In this document: positions 35,259 through 44,317 of the stretch, in pieces
Numbering within the stretch: the stretch's first letter is position 1
How the letters are laid out: every line of letters begins with the position of its first letter
Assembly: GCF_020618475.1 (NCBI RefSeq)
Contig: NZ_CP085339.1
Location: forward strand, 310,001 to 374,000
DNA from: Haladaptatus halobius
Lineage (GTDB): Archaea > Halobacteriota > Halobacteria > Halobacteriales > Haladaptataceae
Direction of reading: 5' to 3'
Length of the DNA stretch: 64,000 nucleotides
Translations under genes and position numbers: made by a program
The notes under the pieces: model-generated
The model's database searches: none
The model's input: the letters and a program-made list of their open reading frames with translations, nothing else
Told to the model about the DNA's origin: nothing

Positions 35259-36686
35259 GTGAGCGTCCGCGACCGCCTTGGAAGCGTTTTCAAAACGCGT
35301 GAGGAGTTCGACCTCACCTCGGGCGGCATCGCCCGGCCGTTGTTCTATCTTTCGTTACCGATCGTCGTGACAAACCTGCTCCAAACGGCCTACAATCTCA
35401 CAGATACATTTTGGCTCGGCCAGTACAGCACGAACGCGCTCGCCGCGATCAGTTTCGCGTTCCCCATGGTGTTTCTGCTTATCGCGCTCGGAATGGGACT
35501 ATCGGTCGCTGGCAGCGTCCTCGTTGCTCAGCATACGGGCGCTGACGAACAACGGCAGGCGGACTATGCGGCGTCGCAGACCGTCGTCTTCTCCGTGGTT
35601 GCAGCGTTGCTGATTGGGAGCGGAGGATACCTCGTCGTCGGAGACTTCCTCGCATTGCTTGGTGCCTCACCAGCCGTATTGCCCCTTGCGACATCCTATA
35701 TGCGAGTTATCTCCTTGGGACTCGTGTTCATGTTCGGCTTTTGGATTTTCGTCGCGCTGATGCGAGGCTATGGCGATACGGTGACGCCGATGCTCGTCAT
35801 GTTCGGATCGGTCGCCGTCAACATCGTCCTCGACCCGTTCTTAATTTTCGGGTGGGGGCCGTTTCCCAGACTGGGAGTGGCAGGTGCGGCATACGCGACG
35901 ATCTTTGCACGCATGCTTGCGATGGTCGTTGGACTGAGTATCCTGTTCCACGGGTCTCACGGACTCCAAATCCGACTTGGACAGATGGCTCCTGATCTAT
36001 CGTATCTCCGGAAAATGCTCAGAATCGGTGTCCCGGCGTCGGTCGAAGTCACGGGGCGGGCACTCTCGGTCAACTTGCTCTTGATCATCGTCGGCCTCTT
36101 CCCGACAACGGTCGTCGCTGGGTATGGAATCGGCGTCCGTGTCTTCTCGGTGATCTTTCTCCCGGCGATCGCAGTCGCTCGCGGTGTCGAGACAATGACC
36201 GGACAAAACATCGGTTCCGACGAGCGTGACCGCGTCGCAGCGACGAATGGTTTCGCAGCCCGTGCGATGTTCTTGATTCTAGGTGCTGCGGGCATCGTCG
36301 TCTGGCTGAGTGCGCGCCCTGTCGTCGCCGTCTTTACCACCAATCCCGCGGTCATCGACGTGGGTGCAACCTTCTTGCGGTATGTTGCGCCAACGTTTGG
36401 GTTCATCGGTGTCATCCGCGCCTACACCGGTGGCTTCCGAGGAGCCGGCAAAACGTTGACCGCCGCAGTTATCTCGGTATTGATGCTCGGTGTAATCCGC
36501 CTCCCGGTCGCCTGGATCGCCTCCCGTCCATTCGGAGCGGAGGGCATCTGGCTCTCGTTTGCAGTTTCGAACGTCACTGGTGCGGTTATCGCGTTTCTGT
36601 GGTTCCGTCGGGGTACCTGGCGGGAGGCAGATCTCACCGATGAACGACAGCATGTCGACTCAGCACAAAGTGCTGTGAATGACTAA
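35259..36686 (+). CDS. MATE-family efflux transporter (second, distinct)
   Basis: A 475-residue, 12-helix transporter starting at GTG 35259. Features: LFYLSLPIVVTNLLQTAYNL, TDTFWLGQYSTNALAAISFA, GSVAVNIVLDPFLIFGWGPF and, in the second half, MTGQNIGSDERDRVAATNGF. It belongs to the DinF/NorM-like branch and differs clearly from the MATE protein at 12017. It probably exports organic cations with Na+ or H+ antiport. Single gene; weak hairpin ACAGCC/GGCTGT at 36723-36742 downstream. Confidence 0.9.
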   Translation: MSVRDRLGSVFKTREEFDLTSGGIARPLFYLSLPIVVTNLLQTAYNLTDTFWLGQYSTNALAAISFAFPMVFLLIALGMGLSVAGSVLVAQHTGADEQRQADYAASQTVVFSVVAALLIGSGGYLVVGDFLALLGASPAVLPLATSYMRVISLGLVFMFGFWIFVALMRGYGDTVTPMLVMFGSVAVNIVLDPFLIFGWGPFPRLGVAGAAYATIFARMLAMVVGLSILFHGSHGLQIRLGQMAPDLSYLRKMLRIGVPASVEVTGRALSVNLLLIIVGLFPTTVVAGYGIGVRVFSVIFLPAIAVARGVETMTGQNIGSDERDRVAATNGFAARAMFLILGAAGIVVWLSARPVVAVFTTNPAVIDVGATFLRYVAPTFGFIGVIRAYTGGFRGAGKTLTAAVISVLMLGVIRLPVAWIASRPFGAEGIWLSFAVSNVTGAVIAFLWFRRGTWREADLTDERQHVDSAQSAVND

Positions 36687-37221
36687 CGCACGAAGCCTCG
36701 GTCGGTTTCTTATCTTCCCATCACAGCCTCGACAAAGGCTGTTGAGACAGGTAAACGGTTGACGTTATCAATAATTCCTGTCTTCTGCTCAAAATGTCAT
36801 TCACCACAGCTCCGGCAAATGAACGCGTGCCATTTGTTTACGAGCCTAAGTGACGAGTATTTTTTCTGGTGGAGGACACCACCAACAAACAACAAACAAC
36901 AGCGGTACCGGAGAAGTGAACTCCATATTACATAGCCATGTGATGTAAACATTTTCTCTAAACCGATAGCACTGATATGGGAATCAGACAATTGGTATCT
37001 TTTGCAACCCAAATCACTTAGGTGACCAACTGTACCTCGTCATCAAGATCCCTAGCGTATCGCCGATGCAGTCAAAGATAGTTAGAATGAGACCAGATCC
37101 AATCGAGGCAAAGAACAGTAGAACGCAGGGCTGACGACGAATCAACACCCCCAGTGGTTCCTAATGTTAGAGTTCCGCTGTACCAGCGGACTTTTTCTGC
37201 GATAATTCCAGAGTTAAAAAC
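36687..37221. other. Intergenic, no gene recognised
   Basis: About 535 bases. Contains the weak hairpin at 36723-36742 and the stronger terminator-like hairpin at 37174-37196. Open frames here are short and not haloarchaeal in composition. Confidence 0.4.
37174..37196 (+). terminator. Hairpin with T-run
   Basis: TCCGCTG-tac-CAGCGGA followed directly by cttttt: a 7-bp perfect stem, 3-nt loop and five T residues. A good intrinsic-type terminator on the plus strand, although no intact gene ends just before it. It lies 30 bp before SWIM remnant 7. Confidence 0.55.
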
Positions 37222-37305
37222 GTGAATCTCCATAGACGGCGTGACCGACGAATTAATGGCCTGGACGTGTCCGCATCACGTCCACTGCAAACACAATGGG
37301 TGCTG
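37222..37305 (+). pseudogene. SWIM zinc-finger gene, copy 7 (short remnant)
   Basis: ISIDGVTDELMAWTCPHHVH followed at once by CKHNGCC: about four codons (R-N-A-x) are deleted inside the zinc motif and the frame shifts at CKHM. The first Cys is Trp. No start and no tail remain. The most eroded of the plus-strand copies. Confidence 0.55.
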
Positions 37306-37582
37306 TCGTGAACCCACCCGACCATATCACTTTTGGCATCTTCTGATAAATTCGATAATTTGTATGAAATGAATTACTCTGAAGCTTCTTTTTGTAATTC
37401 TTCGAGGAGATATTGTGTATCCGCATCGAATTTGTGGCTACTATCTTGTGGAAGCCATTCATTGAACCACTTCCCCCATGATTTGAGCGCGAAGAAATTC
37501 GAATATTCAAGATACCGATACCTCGGAACTAGCTTCAGTGATTTTATATAGGTGTCAGCAATATTGATTTAGAGAGAATACA

Positions 37583-38827
37583 ATGGTATCAGTGCTAACC
37601 GTCGCTGGTATTGTCGTCGCCGTATTCGTTGGGTTCAATATTGGTGGCTCATCGACGGGTGTAGCGTTCGGTCCGGCAGTCGGCTCACGTCTCCTTCGAA
37701 AGGCGACCGCAGCAGCCCTGTTCGTCGGCTTCGGCTTTCTCGGAGCATGGACCGTCGGTCGGAACGTCATCGCGACGATGAGCAGCAGTATTGTACCGGC
37801 AACCCAATTCACGCCTGCCGCGAGCGTCGCCGTCTTGTTCTTCACCGGCGCGTCACTCCTTATTTCGAATCTCTACGGCGTTCCAGCCTCGACTTCAATG
37901 ACGGCCGTTGGCGCCATCGTTGGACTGGGCCTCGCGTCGAACACACTCAATCAGGCACTGATGTTTACTATCGTCTCAGCATGGATCATCGCGCCGCTGA
38001 TCAGCCTCAGCATCGGAATAGTGGTCGGGCGTTACATCTACCCATATCTGGATCGCTATGTCGCGTTCACAAAGTTTGATCTCCACTTCATCCAACTCGA
38101 CCGTTCTGGGACGATTCCTCGACTCTACCTCAATCCTAACGCGACACGGCAGGACATCATCGGATCACTCTCGGTGGTCGTCATTGCGTGCTACATGGCG
38201 TTTTCGGCGGGGGCGTCGAACGCGGCGAACGCTGTGGCCCCCCTCGTCGGCGAAGGGGGGTCGCTCACCGTCAACCAGGGCGTCCTGCTCGCGGTGGTGG
38301 CCTTCGGTCTAGGCAGTTTCACCATCGCCCGTCGTACGCTGGAGACGGTAGGAGATGATATTACGGAGCTACCAATTCTCGCTTCACTGATTGTCTCCAT
38401 AGTCGGTGGCACTATCATCACGATTCTGTCCTACTTCGGAATCCCGGCGAGTCTCGCAGTAAGTACGACATCGACGATTATTGGACTTGGATGGGGTCGG
38501 GCAAGCCGAGCAGCGACACTCGTGGAGTTTGCGACGCCGAAACGTGAACATCCGGATTTAGAGGTCGCGACAGGAGCACTGGTCACCTCCCGCGCTGAGG
38601 ATATGCCTGCAAGTCCAACGATCGGCGATATTGCCCGTTACGAGGAACCGGCAGAGAAGCCGGAAGAATTGCCAGACGTGCCTGACGTTGGTGCGGAGGA
38701 GCCGGCGGATCTCGATCAGCGGAGCCTCTTCGACCCAGCAGCGGCCAAGCGTATCGTTACGATGTGGGTGTTGACGCCCTCGCTGGCGGTTGTCGGCTCC
38801 TACCCGGTATTCGCATTCCTGTTGTGA
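37583..38827 (+). CDS. Inorganic phosphate transporter, PiT family
   Basis: A 414-residue low-affinity phosphate permease. The two inverted PiT repeats are seen as VFVGFNIGGSSTGVAFGPAV (N-terminal; usually GANDGANA in bacteria) and YMAFSAGASNAANAVAPLVG (second repeat). Around ten membrane helices; a cytoplasmic acidic linker (about 345-385: EEPAEKPEELPDVPDVGAEE) precedes the last helix. Haloarchaeal PitA proteins often have a DUF47/PhoU-like partner; none is adjacent here. Start ATG 37583. Confidence 0.9.
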   Translation: MVSVLTVAGIVVAVFVGFNIGGSSTGVAFGPAVGSRLLRKATAAALFVGFGFLGAWTVGRNVIATMSSSIVPATQFTPAASVAVLFFTGASLLISNLYGVPASTSMTAVGAIVGLGLASNTLNQALMFTIVSAWIIAPLISLSIGIVVGRYIYPYLDRYVAFTKFDLHFIQLDRSGTIPRLYLNPNATRQDIIGSLSVVVIACYMAFSAGASNAANAVAPLVGEGGSLTVNQGVLLAVVAFGLGSFTIARRTLETVGDDITELPILASLIVSIVGGTIITILSYFGIPASLAVSTTSTIIGLGWGRASRAATLVEFATPKREHPDLEVATGALVTSRAEDMPASPTIGDIARYEEPAEKPEELPDVPDVGAEEPADLDQRSLFDPAAAKRIVTMWVLTPSLAVVGSYPVFAFLL

Positions 38828-38858
38828 ACGTCCCTTAAACGATATCATACAAACGATA

Positions 38859-39112
38859 TTACAGAATTCCGATGTGCCGATGCCGAAAGAACAGATAGAG
38901 GCATGCAATCGGGACATTGAGCAGGGAATGACTATCAGATAATAGAGAATGGTTGGCTTCCACGAAGAGTGATTCCAGACATACTGACGGTCATAATACA
39001 CGACAAGCAGTGAAAGAAGTGCAATTACGTAACTAATGAGGATGATTCCTCCACCAGGATAGGTAGACAGAAACCCAGAGACATTGAGCGGAACAAATCT
39101 GGCGATACTCAT
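38859..39112 (-). pseudogene. Frameshifted small membrane protein
   Basis: From ATG 39112: MSIARFVPLNVSGFLSTYPG, GGIILISYVIALLSLLVVYY and SSWKPTILYYLIVIP, then the frame is lost near 38925. The adjacent frame continues LLNVPIACLYLFFRHRHIGI-L and ends at TAA 38859-38861. Restored, it would be about 84 residues with three hydrophobic segments. Recognisable as a small haloarchaeal membrane protein, function unknown. Convergent with the phosphate permease. Confidence 0.55.
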
Positions 39113-39933
39113 TGTAAAACCGTTACGACGAACAAGAGGAAGAAGAGCACCGGAATTGCGAATATCACCAGCCACATCCTCCTGAGTGAAGATATCGCTC
39201 GATAGAAGGTCTTGAAGAAAGTTTTAGAGGAACTATAGCTACTGTATTATTCTTCAGCGGTGAATCTATTTCTAGAACAAAGAAAATTACCTTGATAGTA
39301 TTCTATGATGCCGGAGTTCTGCTTCTTCTTGGATTTTCCTTGGGTTTGCGTGATTGACTTGATTTAATTGGTATTCTACGATTGACCCTTCTATAGTGCT
39401 TCTTTCCTATACACAACAGATATTACTTCTATCACCCATCTTTGAGCTATGCAGCAATTTAAAACGAGTAGGGGTACTTGCACATTTAGGGAAGACTCAC
39501 TTGACATTGAACAGCGCTGGAAGACGTGGATTATTCGAGGACTCCATGTCGCTGGTAGACAGTCCCACGTGCTGTAGCCACTCCTGTAGCGGTCTCTGTC
39601 ACTGAAATTGCGGTATCTCGCAAAAGACGGCACTCCACTGGTGCGTTCACGGTGGCACCCAGATGGCGCGTCAAGGCTGACACTTCTACTGGTGTGCTTC
39701 CGGTGGCACCCAGATCATGCCGATCACTCAGCATATCCTTAATTCTACATCAACCTATAGCACCATCGCTCTGTGCATGGGTTTTTAGCGGCGCATTTGT
39801 GCAGTATGTTGTTGGTGGAGAGCCATCCGGCGATTTTCTCTCGACGTACATCCCACAATGGACCGCTGAAACGTCTAGGCCCGGTGTTGAGTTCGCACAT
39901 GACGATGTTCATATCCGTAGATTTATAATTTGT
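39113..39933. other. Long non-coding or decayed stretch
   Basis: About 820 A/T-rich bases with no convincing gene. A ~29-bp imperfect direct repeat (actggtgcgttcacggtggc / actggtgtgcttccggtggc, each followed by acccagat) lies at 39636-39665 and 39693-39722. On the minus strand it would encode repeated LGAT-x3-PVE units; no start or family is recognised. Confidence 0.4.
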
Positions 39934-40149
39934 TCAGGTGATGTGAATTTCTCCATCATATTTGTAGAGATATCCTTTCTGAAGCAACTGCTCGATGAGA
40001 CTCGGTGCCTCTACATGCTCGAAGCCAGCCTGAGTCAGCTGGTCAACAGCCGCAGAGTGTGTTAATATCGCATTTTCATCGAAATTGTGTTGGAGGTGAT
40101 TCAGTGCGTCTTGTTCACTGAGGGTAAGCGATGTCCGTGAGGTCTTCAT
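39934..40149 (-). CDS. Small winged-helix-like protein, third LY-LRIT paralogue
   Basis: 71 residues from ATG 40149: MKTSRTSLTLSEQDALNHLQ, HAAV-like helices, then LIEQLLQKGYLYKYDGEIHI-T. The ending GYLYKYDGEIHIT matches GxLYEVExxLRIT of 2317-2559 and 3885-4130. The longer open frame upstream has a different composition and is not used. Unknown function, perhaps DNA-binding. Confidence 0.6.
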   Translation of the reverse strand: MKTSRTSLTLSEQDALNHLQHNFDENAILTHSAAVDQLTQAGFEHVEAPSLIEQLLQKGYLYKYDGEIHIT

Positions 40150-40554
40150 ACCGGGAATATGCAGGCATACAATGAGACAATTTGGATTTGTCAAGTAGTT
40201 CGAAAGTGATCTCGATCCTGACGAAGAGAAAATTAGGAGGCGCTGATGCGGAGCCGCTGGCAAAAAAGAACTGACGTGCCACAACAGTGGTACTCGTATC
40301 GTGAATCGGTAGCTCGTGGTTTTATTATTCTCTATATCATATTGAAAAATGTAAGAACGGTTGATTCACAGAAACAACAGAATATTTTTTCGAAGCGAGA
40401 TGATTCAATTTCTGTAGGAAGAGTGTCAGTCGACGATTCTTTCCAAGAACACCACTAGACACCACTCGCTGGAAATAAAACGCAAAATACGCGATTTACT
40501 CGAAGTAGCTCGTCATTATTTCTGGTACTCTTGGTCATGAAGCTGAAGCGTCGA
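40150..40554. other. Intergenic, no gene recognised
   Basis: About 400 A/T-rich bases between the third small winged-helix gene and the end of the MscS remnant. Nothing recognisable. Confidence 0.35.
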
Positions 40555-41692
40555 CTAAACGTCGACCACCCGAAAGCCTCCACGTTCATCCCGAGCCGAC
40601 ACCTCCTGCTGCGGGAATGGGATCTTAATACCTCCCGATCATAGGCATGTTTGACGGCCCGGACAACAGCTGTAATCACTCGCCATTTCCGTCGACTACT
40701 CGGCTTCTCAATCCAGAATCGGAGTTCAAGAAGTACTGCAGAATCTCCAAATTGCTTCAGCACGACATCCGGGGTAGGGACGGTCAATATTTCGTCGACG
40801 TCTTTCATCGTTTCCTTTGCAACAGCAACGGCATGATCAGGATCGGTTGCATAGTCAATGCCCACCTCGACATCGAGGCGGAGTCGACCCTTCCGCCCTA
40901 TATTGATGATCGTATTACTGCTCACAACATCATTGGGGAGCATGACGTATTTTCCTGCAAAGGTCTCGATTCGAGTGGTGAAGATAGTGATATCAGTCAC
41001 AATTCATTCGTGCTCGTCGATTTGCACCCAATCTCCAATTTCGAATGGACGGGAGAACATGAGCTGAAAGCCTGTAAGAAGTGATCCGAGGGTTTCGTTC
41101 GCCGCCAAGCCAATGGCAGCACCGAGAAGTCCGGCCCCGATAAATAAGCCCTGAAGTTGACTTTCCAAACACCGAGCACTGCGAGTAGTCCGATCCCATA
41201 GACGGCAATATCTGAAAGCCGTGTAATCACCTTGCCTTGGTGGCGAGTAATCTCCTCAGTTCGTTGCAAGAGTCGATCGATGATTCGATTGGCCATTCCA
41301 GCGCTCACGTATGCTGCTGCACAGATCCCGAGTGTGAGCGCTAATCGAATGACAAGGAGCCTAATCGCCTGGACTGAATTAATGCTCGTTACTGCTTGCT
41401 GGGTTTGCTCCCAAATGACGACCAAGAGACTACCACTAACTACCACAAGAACGAGACTAGCAACGAGCACTCCAAGATTGACGAGCTGATACGGATATGT
41501 TCGCTTTGCAATCCGTGAGAGTCGCCAAAGTACCCACTCACTCAATATTATGGCGACAACAAGAATAAGCGAGAGGAGAAATCGACCTCTGATCCTGGAA
41601 ATTGGTTCAGAAGCCAGTTGGGGAGAGACATGAGAATCATATCTTCTCCCGGTGGCTCGATCCACAAGAGGCATTCCTATTTTGGTAGGCAT
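40555..41692 (-). pseudogene. MscS-type mechanosensitive channel, three lesions
   Basis: The N-terminal membrane part is in frame (LLSLILVVAIILSEWVLWRL ... LVVVSGSLLVVIWEQTQQAV) up to VWKVNF near 41165. A one-base shift moves to GLFIGAGLLGAAIGLAANET and FQLMFSRPFEIGDWVQIDEH-E, the MscS pore helix and beta domain. A TGA at about 41004-41006 (Gly expected) interrupts before IVTDITIFTTRIETFAGKYV and MLPNDVVSSNTI. A second frameshift near 40650 precedes IKIPFPQQEVSARDERGGFR-VVDV and the natural TAG at 40555-40557. Three independent hits make it a true pseudogene rather than one sequencing error. Full-length relatives gate osmotic release of solutes. Confidence 0.85.
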
Positions 41693-42091
41693 CTCTTGGT
41701 AGGAGTAGCCGTTCGACTGTGCGTGCCATGCATCAGTTCTGAAAGCACGGTCATCACATGAGCATACCGATAGTTTGTTTCAGCATTGTTTCGCTCCTAT
41801 TCCAGTTTCATACTCACTCAACAAATCTCGAGATACCGAAGAAGATCTCTTTCAGGAGACGTATCTCTCAACTAAAGATGGAGAAAATACTAGAAATAAA
41901 TATGTTAGTATTCTTTATTGAATCGTGGGGTACTTCACATCCCACGCAGCTATTCGTACAGCCGAATGGAACAACGACTGGCACTGAATTTCAGCAATTT
42001 CTACATTATCAATTAGTAAATAGCATCTATTTCTAGTATCTCTTCAATGCAAAAGCCTTATTATTTAACTCGATACTCTGGTACGTGCGCC
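41693..42091. other. Intergenic, A/T-rich
   Basis: About 400 bases between the divergent MscS remnant and the PQQ-propeller gene. Strongly A/T-rich from 41870 to 42070, fitting promoter DNA. No gene recognised. Confidence 0.35.
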
Positions 42092-43411
42092 ATGCTTACG
42101 AACACCCGGCGGACGTTCTCTCAGACAGTTGCTCTCACAGCGCTTGCGCTCTACACAGGCAGTGGTCTTTCACTCTCCAAAGAAACAGACGGCTCCAACA
42201 GTGGAGAGTCCTCCACGGGGTGGCCAACCTATCGTGGCACTGCTGGCCGAACTGGCGCACCGACTGATAATGGGCCAGCACCGTCTGTTGCCACCACGTG
42301 GAAGATGGATCTGGATGGTGGGATGGTGACCGCTGAACCAGTCGTGGCTGCTGGTACATTGTATCTTGCCGTCACAACAAACAACAGCCCCAGCCAGAGC
42401 CACGGGTACATCGCCGCGTACGACCCGGACACAGGTGAACAACAATGGATGCGAGACGATCTTCCAGCAGTGAACACGCCGACAGTAGCTGCTAGGACTC
42501 TTTACGTTGCGACAAACGTGAGTCCAGAGTCCGATTCGGAGGACAGTGGGCTTATCGCACTCGACACACAGACTGGTGAGACGATATGGAAACGAGAAGA
42601 TCACGTCGCATGGGCTAATCCGATCGTTGTCGATGATCGTGTCTATACGGTCAAAGAACACTGGACCGAGGATCCGGGCAGCAGCGTGCAGGCACTCGAT
42701 GCGACCACTGGCGACACCATCTGGCAGACCGACGATGTACAGGGTGAGGTATGCTACGCCAATGGCACCGTCTTTACCACTGATGGAACCGCACTGAACG
42801 CCGCCGATGGTACAGTAACATGGAGTGTAGCCGATAATGATCTGGGAGGACAATACGCCATCCAAGCTGCCAGTAATGAGTTGGTATATGGCGTTGTCCA
42901 AGAAGGAGACTCCAATCAAAGCGTCGTTCAGGCGCGATCACAAGACGATGGCTCGGTACTGTGGTCTTCCCCGACCGGTACGTCCGGATTCTGGGCTGGT
43001 CGACTCACCGTCGGGGACGAGTATGTGTTCTTCCGGACCACGAGTAATGGATCTAATGCAATTCAAGCGCTCAACGCAAAGACTGGCGAGGAGGCATGGA
43101 TTTACGAGGCAGATATAGAATTGACAAGCGATCTCACGGTGGCTGATGGGGTTCTCCATGCTGGTGGGCGGACAGACCCTGCGTCAGAGCTTGGCGATGC
43201 GGTCATCGTTGCACTCAGTGCGGGAGCAGGCGAGCGCAAGTGGTGTTATACCTTTGGCCAGTGGGACTTAGACGAGTACGGGCCTGCCTCGAACGCGCCT
43301 ATCATCGCGGACAACAAGATATTCACTGCAACCTATCCAAAGGGCTCAACGTTGGATTATCAGTACACCGAGTATGGCGATCTCTACGTCCTCGGGTGCA
43401 GTGATGATTAA
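42092..43411 (+). CDS. PQQ-like beta-propeller protein, exported
   Basis: 439 residues from ATG 42092. The N-terminus NTRRTFSQTVALTALALYTG is a probable Tat signal. The body holds repeated propeller blades with the outer-strand motif: AAYDPDTGEQQW, IALDTQTGETIWKRED, QALDATTGDTIWQTDD, ARSQDDGSVLWSSPTG, QALNAKTGEEAWIYEA. It probably acts outside the cell in binding or assembly; no cofactor residue is certain. The present stop is TAA 43409-43411, but the same frame continues past it for 61 codons of acidic, Lys/Ser-rich sequence (VEDGKSAEKKLDEKDADDHG...) to TGA 43595-43597. The protein has therefore probably lost a charged C-terminal tail by a Lys-to-stop change. Confidence 0.8.
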   Translation: MLTNTRRTFSQTVALTALALYTGSGLSLSKETDGSNSGESSTGWPTYRGTAGRTGAPTDNGPAPSVATTWKMDLDGGMVTAEPVVAAGTLYLAVTTNNSPSQSHGYIAAYDPDTGEQQWMRDDLPAVNTPTVAARTLYVATNVSPESDSEDSGLIALDTQTGETIWKREDHVAWANPIVVDDRVYTVKEHWTEDPGSSVQALDATTGDTIWQTDDVQGEVCYANGTVFTTDGTALNAADGTVTWSVADNDLGGQYAIQAASNELVYGVVQEGDSNQSVVQARSQDDGSVLWSSPTGTSGFWAGRLTVGDEYVFFRTTSNGSNAIQALNAKTGEEAWIYEADIELTSDLTVADGVLHAGGRTDPASELGDAVIVALSAGAGERKWCYTFGQWDLDEYGPASNAPIIADNKIFTATYPKGSTLDYQYTEYGDLYVLGCSDD

Positions 43412-43760
43412 ATTCAAGTCGAGGATGGCAAGTCAGCGGAAAAGAAGCTGGATGAGAAGGACGCAGACGACCATGGGTCGACGAAGAATGACACGGAAAG
43501 CGGGTCGACAGAAGAAAAGAGCAGTACGAGTAACGCTGACGACAACAGCCAAGATCGTAGTAAGAATGGAGATGACGACGATCCCGCTCACTGCTGACTA
43601 TACTGGGTTTTGCACGTCTCCGCGTCGACTGGGGGTTCCGAGTTAAAGTGGTGTGATTGTCGAGGAAAATATGTATGTCGAGATTCTATGCGAAACAGTG
43701 GATCACGAGCACCCGAACTATTCTGATGAATCTTAGCCCGCCGAAGATGAAGTAGAGGAA

Positions 43761-44252
43761 TTGCTTGACCAACTTGAAGAGGCTGAAGAAGCAGTCGACT
43801 CGCACAATCAACGCCATGCAATTCGACGAACGCGTCGACTCCTCGCCCGATTCCCCAACGTCAGCCGCTTCGGAATCGATGACGTTGCTCAGCAAATCGT
43901 TGGTGGATTCATTCTCTCGGCCCCGTTTGTGGTGACGGAGGAAGTCTGGACGCTCGCTGCGTCGATGAACGGTCTGCAGACAGCAATCACGATCTTCATG
44001 GTGCTTGCGATCGGCTACGGAACGCTCTACCGAGCAGAGGATCGTGAGGCAGAAACTGAACGGGCCATTGCCGGGGTGCCACTCCGATTTATCTCACTCC
44101 TCGTCATCTCCTATACGTCGGTCACAATCCTTGCGTTCGTGTTTGATGCACCTGCCACGTTTGGTGCGGCCCCCTCTACCACGTTCAAAGCGATCTGCAT
44201 CGGTGCGATCTTCAGTGTCGTCGGTGCAGCCACTGCCGATAGTTTGTTCTAG
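43761..44252 (+). CDS. DUF2391-family integral membrane protein
   Basis: 163 residues with four membrane helices: IVGGFILSAPFVVTEEVWTL, GLQTAITIFMVLAIGYGTLY, LRFISLLVISYTSVTILAFV and FKAICIGAIFSVVGAATADS. The PFVVTEEVW and AIGYGTLY signatures are those of DUF2391. The only starts in frame are TTG 43761 and others without an ATG. An in-frame TAG (43734-43736) precedes coding-like codons (PAEDEVEELL), so the real N-terminus may have been cut off. Function unknown. Confidence 0.72.
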   Translation: MLDQLEEAEEAVDSHNQRHAIRRTRRLLARFPNVSRFGIDDVAQQIVGGFILSAPFVVTEEVWTLAASMNGLQTAITIFMVLAIGYGTLYRAEDREAETERAIAGVPLRFISLLVISYTSVTILAFVFDAPATFGAAPSTTFKAICIGAIFSVVGAATADSLF

Positions 44253-44317
44253 ATTTGATAAAGGATCTGTTCGTGTCAAGCTCCCTCTCATCCCAACTTT
44301 TCAGTTGATGGAGATCG

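Noticed and set aside
36723..36742. ACAGCC/GGCTGT hairpin after the second MATE gene as terminator
   Set aside because: Only six pairs with an eight-base loop and no T-run.
39636..39722. Two ~29-bp imperfect direct repeats as a possible CRISPR start
   Set aside because: Only two units, imperfect, no regular spacer series and no cas gene.
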